From Methanomassiliicoccales archaeon (GTDB lineage: Archaea; Thermoplasmatota; Thermoplasmata; Methanomassiliicoccales; UBA472), in assembly GCA_025457905.1 (NCBI GenBank), contig JALOTM010000053.1, forward strand, positions 1 through 6,345: DNA of 6,345 bases. The letters are read 5' to 3'. The notes beneath the pieces were generated by a model that had not been told where the DNA came from, searched no databases, and was given only the letters and a program-made list of their open reading frames with translations. Shown here in pieces: positions 1-5,255 of the stretch (its first letter is position 1; each line of letters begins with the position of its first letter). The position numbers were made by a program, and so were the translations under genes.

Positions 1-185
1 TTGATGAACCCCAGGCCAGTATAGTTGGTGGTGAAGCGGTAGTCGATGACCGCCGTGCCCTCTGGGCCCCGGGAGATCTGCGTGACGGTGCTGTTGTGGT
101 CGATGCGTACGTTGGCCACCTTCTCCCCCGCCTTGGAGAACCTCTTGGCCTCGATGACCGCGATCTCGAAGTTCTTGACCTGCAT
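1..185 (-). CDS. Conserved-looking protein of unknown function (N-terminal 61 residues only)
   Basis: The gene reads leftward and runs off the window at base 1, so only its first 61 codons are visible. The ATG at 185-183 has a GGAGG ribosome-binding site (minus-strand bases 197-193) seven bases upstream, which fixes the start. The protein begins MQVKNFEIAVIEAKRFSK and continues with alternating polar and hydrophobic residues (VRIDHNSTV, AVIDYRFTTNY, GLGFIK), a pattern that suggests beta-strands in a small soluble domain. There is no signal peptide or membrane segment. Codon use is GC-rich like the rest of the window and supports a real gene. I do not recognise the family with confidence; the strand pattern is faintly like archaeal SecB-like proteins, but this is a guess. 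It lies downstream of tRNA-Phe on the same strand, 68 bases away, so it could be read from its own weak promoter or by read-through from the tRNA. Confidence 0.75.
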   Translation of the reverse strand, partial: MQVKNFEIAVIEAKRFSKAGEKVANVRIDHNSTVTQISRGPEGTAVIDYRFTTNYTGLGFI

Positions 186-192
186 GCTCTTG

Positions 193-197
193 CCTCC
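193..197 (-). promoter_or_regulatory. Shine-Dalgarno site of the leftward partial gene
   Basis: On the minus strand this reads GGAGG, seven bases before the ATG at 185-183. It is a full match to the anti-Shine-Dalgarno end of archaeal 16S rRNA and decides the start codon. An AT-rich stretch at 215-228 could supply a TATA-like element, but it is a poor match and would leave only a very short leader. Confidence 0.7.
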
Positions 198-240
198 CCC
201 TCATCACTGGTCGGAATAATAGAAGTTTGCTGAGGTCAGA

Positions 241-250
241 TAGAAAAGGG
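241..250 (-). terminator. Oligo-T terminator candidate after tRNA-Phe
   Basis: Read in the tRNA direction, the bases just past the discriminator are CTTCCCTTTTCTA. Archaeal RNA polymerase can terminate on short T-runs without a hairpin, and the TTTT here (complement of 244-247) is well placed to end the tRNA transcript. The run is short, so read-through into the downstream minus-strand gene is possible. Confidence 0.4.
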
Positions 251-253
251 AAG
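242..253. repeat. 12-nt direct repeat, copy 1 (abuts the tRNA-Phe 3' end)
   Basis: The plus-strand sequence AGAAAAGGGAAG is repeated exactly at 337-348, so the two copies bracket the tRNA gene with a 95-base offset. This copy directly adjoins the base that templates the discriminator and overlaps the proposed T-run terminator. Confidence 0.8.
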
Positions 254-326
254 TGCCGCAGGCCGGACTTGAACCAGCGACTTCAAGATCTTCAGTCTTG
301 CACTCTCCCAGCTGAGTTACTGCGGC
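254..326 (-). tRNA. tRNA-Phe (anticodon GAA)
   Basis: The reverse complement folds into a complete 73-nt cloverleaf. The acceptor stem GCCGCAG (326-320) pairs with CTGCGGC (261-255), followed by discriminator A73. The D arm is ACTC/GAGT. The anticodon stem CAAGA/TCTTG closes a seven-base loop CTGAAGA, with GAA at 293-291. There is a five-base variable region, and the T arm is GCTGG/CCGGC with loop TTCAAGT. The anticodon GAA decodes UUU and UUC, so it charges phenylalanine. No intron is present, and the CCA end is not encoded (the next bases are CTT), so it must be added by CCA-adding enzyme. A TATA box lies 27 bases or more upstream at 353-361. The coding strand is opposite to the pilus operon, so the operon lies on the 5' side of the tRNA, not on the 3' side where integrative elements usually insert. 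Confidence 0.97.
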
Positions 327-336
327 GGACCTACCG

Positions 337-348
337 AGAAAAGGGAAG
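337..348. repeat. 12-nt direct repeat, copy 2 (between TATA box and tRNA-Phe)
   Basis: This is an exact second copy of AGAAAAGGGAAG. It lies between the tRNA TATA box and the 5' end of the tRNA, ten bases before nucleotide 1. The match does not extend beyond 12 bases on either side. Confidence 0.8.
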
Positions 349-352
349 GCTC

Positions 353-361
353 GTTATATAG
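353..361 (-). promoter_or_regulatory. TATA box of the tRNA-Phe promoter
   Basis: On the minus strand this reads CTATATAAC, a good archaeal TBP-binding site. Its centre is about 31 bases upstream of tRNA nucleotide 1. The usual 25-base offset therefore puts the transcription start near 332, a few bases before the mature tRNA, with a short leader to be removed by RNase P. Confidence 0.7.
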
Positions 362-537
362 TTATTGCAGAGGGCGGGCGAGAATATTGCCTCGGCCCCG
401 GCTGCTCGCCCGAGGCAGAGGAGAGCCTCCCGGCACCCTGCCGCTGCGCGGTGGAGCTTCACCGTCTCACGCCTCGCCGCCGACGCTCCCCAGGACGGCC
501 CACGAGCGCCCCGCCAGATGATACTGGCAACAGTACG
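362..537. other. GC-rich spacer between divergent promoters
   Basis: This 176-base stretch separates the leftward tRNA promoter from the rightward operon promoter. A plus-strand open frame runs through it, but its composition (runs of Ala, Arg and Pro), the lack of a ribosome-binding site and its overlap with the pilin gene start in another frame argue against coding. The only visible structure is a set of overlapping inverted repeats at 375-416 and a small hairpin at 449-464. It may carry regulator-binding sites for the operon, but no known operator is recognisable. Confidence 0.5.
375..416. repeat. Overlapping, mutually exclusive inverted repeats
   Basis: CGGGCGAG (375-382) is an exact inverted match to CTCGCCCG (405-412). 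GCCTCGG (389-395) is an exact inverted match to CCGAGGC (410-416). The two stems share bases 410-412 and cannot form together. The position is upstream of the operon TATA box, so the structure would not be in the operon mRNA; a DNA-binding site is more likely than an RNA switch. GC-richness makes chance matches fairly easy. Confidence 0.4.
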
Positions 538-546
538 TTTATATAT
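538..546 (+). promoter_or_regulatory. TATA box of the pilus operon promoter
   Basis: TTTATATAT stands out in otherwise GC-rich DNA and is a strong archaeal TATA box. A start about 25 bases downstream would fall near 567, giving a leader of roughly 28 bases before the ATG at 595. No other strong promoter is seen within the following genes, so this is the likely single promoter of the operon. Confidence 0.8.
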
Positions 547-594
547 GCATGAGGACGTCAATTATCCCAGGCTGGTTGGGGGACTGGTCAACAG

Positions 595-1530
595 ATGCTC
601 GAGCGCCCCAAGCGATGCGTCTTCAAAGCTACGCAAGTCGGCCGCTTCTTGAAGCGGGACCGCGATGAGAGAGGAGTTGCCTCCACGGTAGGCACGATAA
701 TGGCACTTCTGGTGTTCCTTACCTTCCTATCCCTGTTCACCAACTCCTACATCCCCGTCTGGATGGTAGACAACGAGAGGAGCCACATGAACAACGTCAT
801 GAACCAGTTCGGGGAGATGAAGAGCAAGGTGGACATGCTCAGCCTTGGAGCCAGCATCTCCGGGGACACCGACCTGAACATGTATCAGCCAGTCGATCTG
901 GGAGCGGACGGGATACCGGTGTTCGCGGCCGCGACAGCGGGCGTCCTCAACTACAACCCCTTCACGGGCGGCAACAGCAGCCTGCGGGTCAGGTTCTCCT
1001 ACGTCCAGGGGGCATCCACCATAAGCTATGACCAGCTGGGCGGGGGCATGGTCATGTTCTACGCTCCCAACCGCTACTACGTGCAGCAGTGGGTCACCTA
1101 CGAGAACGGGGCCATCATGATCCGCCAGGACGACGGCCAGACCATAAGGGCCTTCCCCAGCTTCGAGCTGGACAAGCCCCTCGTCACATCCAAGGTCAAT
1201 GTGAGCTTCACCCAGGTGGACTTCATCGGGCGCAACAGCAGCGTGGCCGGCACCTCGAACGCCGGCCTGAACATCGACCTCCTCTACTTCGACGAGCAGC
1301 TGTACGAGGTGACCGTCACCGGCATCACCTTGGACTTCAAGACCCTGAACGGGAGGGCCTGGTTCAACTACCTGGACACATACATCAAGGGCATCACAAC
1401 CATGGTGAACAACACCGACTACGTCCTCACCCATAGCTCCAGCTACGATACGGTGACATTGAGGTTGCTGAACGTCACCTATTTCACCTTCAACCGGGCG
1501 ATCACGCAAATATCGTTACAGATGTCATAG
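595..1530 (+). CDS. Large archaeal type IV pilin-like surface protein
   Basis: The 311-residue product is likely a structural or minor pilin of the filament built by the downstream genes. Residues 20-27 (KRDRDERG) form a charged segment ending in Gly27, followed by VASTVGTIMALLVFLTFLSLF, close to the archaeal pilin pattern G|VSxxxGTI and expected to be cut after Gly27 by a PibD/EppA-type peptidase. Residues 28-48 or so are the hydrophobic assembly helix. Residues 60-82 look helical, and the rest is beta-rich with no cysteine in the mature part. Five N-glycosylation sequons (N127, N202, N214, N272, N293) lie in the outer domain. The ATG is 11 bases after GGGGGA (578-583). A TTG at 649 would give a typical short leader but has no ribosome-binding site. 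The product is longer than most pilins, so an adhesin or tip role is possible. It ends in TAG, 14 bases before the ATPase gene. Confidence 0.8.
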   Translation: MLERPKRCVFKATQVGRFLKRDRDERGVASTVGTIMALLVFLTFLSLFTNSYIPVWMVDNERSHMNNVMNQFGEMKSKVDMLSLGASISGDTDLNMYQPVDLGADGIPVFAAATAGVLNYNPFTGGNSSLRVRFSYVQGASTISYDQLGGGMVMFYAPNRYYVQQWVTYENGAIMIRQDDGQTIRAFPSFELDKPLVTSKVNVSFTQVDFIGRNSSVAGTSNAGLNIDLLYFDEQLYEVTVTGITLDFKTLNGRAWFNYLDTYIKGITTMVNNTDYVLTHSSSYDTVTLRLLNVTYFTFNRAITQISLQMS

Positions 1531-1544
1531 GCGATGGTGTGCAA

Positions 1545-3296
1545 ATGAAGAGAATGAAGAAGGATAGGGGCGCAGGCGCCAGCCAGACCGAGCCGGAGGG
1601 CAAGGCCGAGGAGGTCGACGCCCGCTCGCACAGGCTTCGCGACTCCTATTTCAAGTTCCTGCTGCGCATGTCGCCCAAGAAGGCCGCCATGGTCCGTCTG
1701 CCCGCTGGGCAGATCCAGGAGAGGATCAACTGGTCCAAGGGGAAGGGCTCGGGCATCACCGAGATACCCAAGATCGAGAACCCCAATATTGAGGTCACCG
1801 ACGTCTACCCTGTCAACGAGCCCTTCAGCTACGTGCGCGTCAGCTTCAACAACGAGAACTCCGAGTACCTGCTGGAGACCGTCGAGCCTAGCCTGGACGA
1901 AGAGGAGTCCAGGCTCCTAAAGCTGGTCAAGGATACCCTGGAACGGACGCTGGGCTACGAGTGGGAGAAGCTCACCCGCCTGGACAAGGACCGCTACCTG
2001 CGCGAGGCGGTGGACTCCTTCTTCGAGACCAGGGGGATGCGAGTGGACCAGACGTCCAGGAAGAAGATCGGCTACTACATCACCCGCGACTTCGTGGGCT
2101 ACGGGCCCATCGACGCGCTCATGCGCGACGAGAACGTCGAGGACATCTCCTGCGACGGGGTGGGCGTGCCCCTGTTCCTGTTCCACCGCAAGTACGAGAG
2201 CATACGCACCCAGCTGAGGTTCCCCGACGAGGACTCCCTCAACTCCTTCGTGGTGGCGCTGGCGCAGAGGTGCGGAAAGCAGATCTCCGTCTCCAACCCC
2301 ATCCTGGACGGCACGACGCCCGAGGGCCACCGTGTCCAGGCGACCTACTCGCGCGAGGTGACCACCCGTGGGGGGACGTTCACCATCCGGCGCTTCAAGG
2401 AGAAGCCCTTCACCCCCGTGGACCTGATCAAGTACGGCACCGCCAGCCCGGAGATGGTGGCTTACCTCTGGATAGGCGTGGAGCACGGCGAGTCGGCCAT
2501 CATCGCCGGCGGCACCGCCTCCGGCAAGACGGCCACGCTCAACTCCATCGCCCTCTTCATCCCTCCTGGCGCCAAGATCGTCACCATGGAGGACACCCGT
2601 GAGATCAACCTCCCGCACGACAACTGGATCCCGGGCACGACCCGCTCCGGCGTGGGCGAGAAGGAGGCCGGGGGCAAGGCCGCGGGCGAGATCGACATGT
2701 ACGACCTGGTAAGGGCGGCGCTGAGGCAGCGCCCCAACTACATCATCGTCGGGGAGGTCCGTGGCAAGGAGACCTATATCATGTTCCAGGCCATGGCCAC
2801 CGGCCACACCACCTACTCCACCATGCACGCCGACTCGGTGAAGAGCATGGTGAACAGGCTGGAGAACCCTCCCATCAACTGCCCCAGGATCCTGCTGACC
2901 GCGCTGCGCAACGTGCTCATCCAGACCCACGTGCGCGTGGGCACGGAGCTGGCCAGGCGCATCAAGCAGGTCATCGAGATCGTGGGCTTCGAGCCGGAGA
3001 CCAACGAGCTCATCACCAACACCGTCTACGAATGGGACCAGGCAACTGACAAGTTCCTCTACAAGGGGCACTCGTTCCTCTTCGACAAGATCATGGAGAT
3101 GAAGTCCTTGACGCACGAGCAGATGATGACCGAGTTCGACCGCAGGGTGGACATCGTCCGCTTCATGGTGTACAAGGACATGACCGACCACCGCCAGATC
3201 TGGTCCCTCATCAACCAGTACTACAAAGAGCCGGACAAGACCATCGAGCGCGTGCACAAGGAGATGCAGGAAGGAGGGTTGCAGATTGGCGCCTGA
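1545..3296 (+). CDS. Archaeal type IV filament assembly ATPase (FlaI/GspE/TadA family), first copy
   Basis: This is a 583-residue cytoplasmic hexameric motor that hydrolyses ATP to add or remove pilin subunits. Residues 1-30 are charged and variable. An N-terminal domain follows, with the family signatures SCDG at 202-205 and HRKY at 214-217, then RRFKEKPFTP from 282. The catalytic core is complete: Walker A GGTASGKT (322-329), Asp box MEDTRE (348-353), Walker B with IIVGE (400-404, Glu404) and the arginine of EVRG, and His box ATGHTTYSTMHAD (418-430). It is slightly longer than ArlI/FlaI proteins. A GTG at 1539 is an alternative start two codons upstream; I prefer the ATG at 1545 because GGTG at 1536-1539 sits five bases before it. 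The last 11 bases overlap the next gene. Single-copy archaellum loci carry one such ATPase; a close paralogue occurs here at 5256. Confidence 0.93.
   Translation: MKRMKKDRGAGASQTEPEGKAEEVDARSHRLRDSYFKFLLRMSPKKAAMVRLPAGQIQERINWSKGKGSGITEIPKIENPNIEVTDVYPVNEPFSYVRVSFNNENSEYLLETVEPSLDEEESRLLKLVKDTLERTLGYEWEKLTRLDKDRYLREAVDSFFETRGMRVDQTSRKKIGYYITRDFVGYGPIDALMRDENVEDISCDGVGVPLFLFHRKYESIRTQLRFPDEDSLNSFVVALAQRCGKQISVSNPILDGTTPEGHRVQATYSREVTTRGGTFTIRRFKEKPFTPVDLIKYGTASPEMVAYLWIGVEHGESAIIAGGTASGKTATLNSIALFIPPGAKIVTMEDTREINLPHDNWIPGTTRSGVGEKEAGGKAAGEIDMYDLVRAALRQRPNYIIVGEVRGKETYIMFQAMATGHTTYSTMHADSVKSMVNRLENPPINCPRILLTALRNVLIQTHVRVGTELARRIKQVIEIVGFEPETNELITNTVYEWDQATDKFLYKGHSFLFDKIMEMKSLTHEQMMTEFDRRVDIVRFMVYKDMTDHRQIWSLINQYYKEPDKTIERVHKEMQEGGLQIGA
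3271..3277 (+). promoter_or_regulatory. Shine-Dalgarno site fixing a TTG start
   Basis: AAGGAGG lies inside the end of the first ATPase gene, eight bases before the TTG at 3286. It is the strongest ribosome-binding site in the operon and supports initiation at TTG. The placement implies translational coupling of ATPase and platform protein. Confidence 0.75.
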
Positions 3297-4326
3297 GGTC
3301 TCTGACATATTCGCCCGCTTGGAGTCGTCCAAGAAGCAGTACATGAAGACCAAGACCTCGGAGGCGGAGCTGGCCAGCCTGGGGCCCCACCTGGTGAAGC
3401 TCCCCGAGGGCGCCGTCCCCGACTACGTCAAGCTCACCAAGTACCAGCAGTTCTGCTGGCGGACCATGGGCAGGGCGGTAAAGGTCCGCTCCAAGCCCAA
3501 CCCCAAGCTGGAGCTCTCGCTCCTTCAGGCGCACATGCGCATGAGGCCCGAGGAGTACACCGCCTACGTGTGGATGACCGCCATCCTCGTGGGCGTGATC
3601 GCGGCGGTGGTCGCCGTGACCCTGGGGGCCACCTTCGTGGCCGTGCTCAACATCGAGCCGGCCTTCGTGCTCATCTTCTCCATACTGATCGTGGTGCTGC
3701 CGCCCATGCTGGCGTACATGCTGCTCATCTCCAGCCCGGGGAGCAAGGCCAAGACGCGGGCCCGGGACATAGACAAGCGCATAGGCGCGGCCATGAGCTT
3801 CATCTCCGCCATGGCCTCCGCGGACGTCAACGTGGACGTCATCTTCAAGGAGCTCTCCCGCCAGGAGATATACGGGGAGATCAAGAACGAGGCGGAATGG
3901 ATCACCAGGGACACGGAGCTGCTGGGGATCGATATCCTCTCCGCCGTCAGCAAGGCCGCGCAGAGGACCCCTTCCAACAAGTTCCAGGAGTTCCTGCAGG
4001 GAGTGGTCACGACCTCCACCTCCGGAGGCCAGCTCAAGCCGTACTTCCTGCAGAAGGCGGAGCAGTTCGAGAAGGAGTCCAAGCTGGACATGCGCTCGCA
4101 GCTGGAGACGCTGGGGCTCATGGCCGAGTCCTTCGTGACCGTGGTGGTGGCCTTCCCCCTGTTCCTGATCGTCATCATGGCCATCATGGCCATCGTGCCC
4201 GGCGGGGGCGGCAACTCCGACTTCACCGTGATGCTGCTCTGGCTGGTGGTGCTGCTGATGGTCCCGATCTCGCAGTTCGGTTTCATCTTCTTCATCTGGA
4301 ACTCGACCAAGGAGTCGTCCATGTAG
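3286..4326 (+). CDS. Filament inner-membrane platform protein, T2SSF domain (TadB / FlaJ N-half-like)
   Basis: This 346-residue polytopic membrane protein forms the base on which the filament assembles and contacts the ATPase. About 93 cytoplasmic residues come first, then membrane segments near 94-116 and 122-148, a cytoplasmic helical T2SSF domain at about 155-280 with the conserved SGG turn (246-248), and membrane segments near 281-303 and 314-338. A glycine run (306-309) sits in the short loop between the last two. It corresponds to one half of the fused archaellum platform protein FlaJ/ArlJ and to TadB-like proteins of Epd and Tad pili. The start is TTG, supported by AAGGAGG eight bases upstream; the first 11 bases overlap the ATPase gene. 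An ATG 19 codons later has no comparable site. The next gene, ten bases on, encodes the partner half. Confidence 0.9.
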   Translation: MAPEVSDIFARLESSKKQYMKTKTSEAELASLGPHLVKLPEGAVPDYVKLTKYQQFCWRTMGRAVKVRSKPNPKLELSLLQAHMRMRPEEYTAYVWMTAILVGVIAAVVAVTLGATFVAVLNIEPAFVLIFSILIVVLPPMLAYMLLISSPGSKAKTRARDIDKRIGAAMSFISAMASADVNVDVIFKELSRQEIYGEIKNEAEWITRDTELLGIDILSAVSKAAQRTPSNKFQEFLQGVVTTSTSGGQLKPYFLQKAEQFEKESKLDMRSQLETLGLMAESFVTVVVAFPLFLIVIMAIMAIVPGGGGNSDFTVMLLWLVVLLMVPISQFGFIFFIWNSTKESSM

Positions 4327-4331
4327 GGTGG
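4327..4331 (+). promoter_or_regulatory. Ribosome-binding site for the second platform gene
   Basis: GGTGG (in the context AGGGTGGTG) precedes the ATG at 4337 by five bases. It begins immediately after the stop codon of the preceding gene. It favours the ATG over the in-frame GTG codons at 4328 and 4331, which overlap the site itself. Confidence 0.55.
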
Positions 4332-4336
4332 TGCAT

Positions 4337-5251
4337 ATGGCAAAGAAGGAAGAGATCATAGACATCCGGGAGATAACGAAGAGGAAGCAGGACTACTCCA
4401 AGCTCCTCCTCTACGGCGGCGTGGTTGTGGGCGCCATCCTCTTCGTCATGGGCGCCTTGGACGCCATCGGCGGCATCCAGACCGGGCTCCTCTGGATCGA
4501 CTATGTGGCGCTCGGCCTGATGGCCATATGCGGCCCTTACGGCTTCTACGCCACGCGCAAGTACAAGAGGATCAAGGAGATCGAGTCCCGCCTGCCTGAC
4601 TTCCTGCGGGACGTGGCCGAGGCGGGGCGTTTCGGAATGACCCTGGCCGAGGCGGTCAAGGTCGCCTCCCGCGGCCGCTACGGCGGCCTCACCCCGGAGA
4701 TCCGGAGGATGGCGGCCCAGATCGACTGGGGGGTCCCCGCGGCAGAGGCCATGCGCCTCTTCGCGGAGCGCGTGGAGACGCCCCTGACCAACAGGATGAT
4801 GTCCATCATCATCAAGGCCAACGACGCCGGGGGCAACGTCGCGGACGTGCTCACCATGGTGGCGCATGACGCCCGCGAGGTCATGCTCTCCGAGGACGAG
4901 CGCCGCATCGCCATGGCCACCTACACCGTTGTCATCTACGTCTCGTTCATGGTGTTCATCGCCACCATCTTCATCCTCAACGTGACCTTCCTACCTAAGA
5001 TGGTTGAGGCCGGCTCCTCCATCACCACCGGGCTGGAGCAGACGGGGAGCGCCGGGTCATTACCGGTCAACATCCAGACCGAGGTCATCCCCACCATCCA
5101 GCTCATCTTCATAGTCTCCGTGGTCGTCCATGCCTTCGGGGACGGCATCCTGGCAGGCGTGCTGCAGGACGGCAGGATCGCGAACGGGATGAGGCACAGC
5201 TTCATCATGCTCCTGGTGGGCCTGATCGGCACCAGGGTCATCGCGGGGTGA
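4337..5251 (+). CDS. Filament inner-membrane platform protein, T2SSF domain (TadC / FlaJ C-half-like)
   Basis: This is a 304-residue polytopic membrane protein and the likely partner of the preceding gene in a two-part platform. A charged N-terminus (1-21) is followed by membrane segments near 22-44 and 49-70, a cytoplasmic T2SSF domain from about 80 to 190 (RLPDFLRDVAEAGRFGM at the start, AGG turn at 164-166 in place of SGG), then hydrophobic segments near 193-216, 252-270 and 283-302. The domain order matches archaeal TadC-like proteins. It shares the fold but little sequence with its neighbour, as expected for the two ancient halves of the platform. The start chosen is the ATG at 4337, after GGTGG; GTG codons at 4328 and 4331 are in frame and cannot be excluded. 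It ends in TGA, four bases before the second ATPase gene. Confidence 0.9.
   Translation: MAKKEEIIDIREITKRKQDYSKLLLYGGVVVGAILFVMGALDAIGGIQTGLLWIDYVALGLMAICGPYGFYATRKYKRIKEIESRLPDFLRDVAEAGRFGMTLAEAVKVASRGRYGGLTPEIRRMAAQIDWGVPAAEAMRLFAERVETPLTNRMMSIIIKANDAGGNVADVLTMVAHDAREVMLSEDERRIAMATYTVVIYVSFMVFIATIFILNVTFLPKMVEAGSSITTGLEQTGSAGSLPVNIQTEVIPTIQLIFIVSVVVHAFGDGILAGVLQDGRIANGMRHSFIMLLVGLIGTRVIAG
5247..5251 (+). promoter_or_regulatory. Ribosome-binding site of the second ATPase gene
   Basis: GGTGA overlaps the stop codon of the preceding gene and ends four bases before the ATG at 5256. GAGG also lies close to the start. The stop and start are only four bases apart, so re-initiation by the same ribosome is likely. 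Confidence 0.5.
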
Positions 5252-5255
5252 GGAA

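Noticed and set aside
254..326. tRNA-Phe as an attachment site of an integrated element
   Set aside because: No integrase is visible, no copy of the tRNA 3' end occurs elsewhere in the window, and the operon lies on the 5' side of the tRNA. The flanking 12-mer repeat is outside the tRNA body.
449..464. Small hairpin CGGTG/CACCG in the intergenic spacer
   Set aside because: It is a five-base-pair stem with a six-base loop in GC-rich DNA, outside the predicted transcripts, and readily expected by chance.
365..652. Plus-strand open frame of 95 codons before the pilin gene
   Set aside because: It has an Ala/Arg/Pro-rich composition and no ribosome-binding site, contains the operon TATA box and overlaps the pilin start in another frame. 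It is a GC-rich chance frame.
1917..3353. Minus-strand 478-codon open frame opposite the first ATPase
   Set aside because: Low-complexity Val/Asp/His/Leu composition mirrors the third-position GC bias of the ATPase gene. No recognisable domain is present.
4174..4191. Tandem 9-base repeat ATCATGGCC x2 in the first platform gene
   Set aside because: It encodes Ile-Met-Ala twice within a membrane helix. This is simple hydrophobic codon repetition, not a mobile or regulatory repeat.
3211..4365. Minus-strand 384-codon open frame opposite the first platform gene
   Set aside because: It is rich in His, Gly, Asp and Glu, typical of an antisense shadow of GC-rich membrane-protein codons. It has no motif or start signal, and the plus-strand gene is clear.
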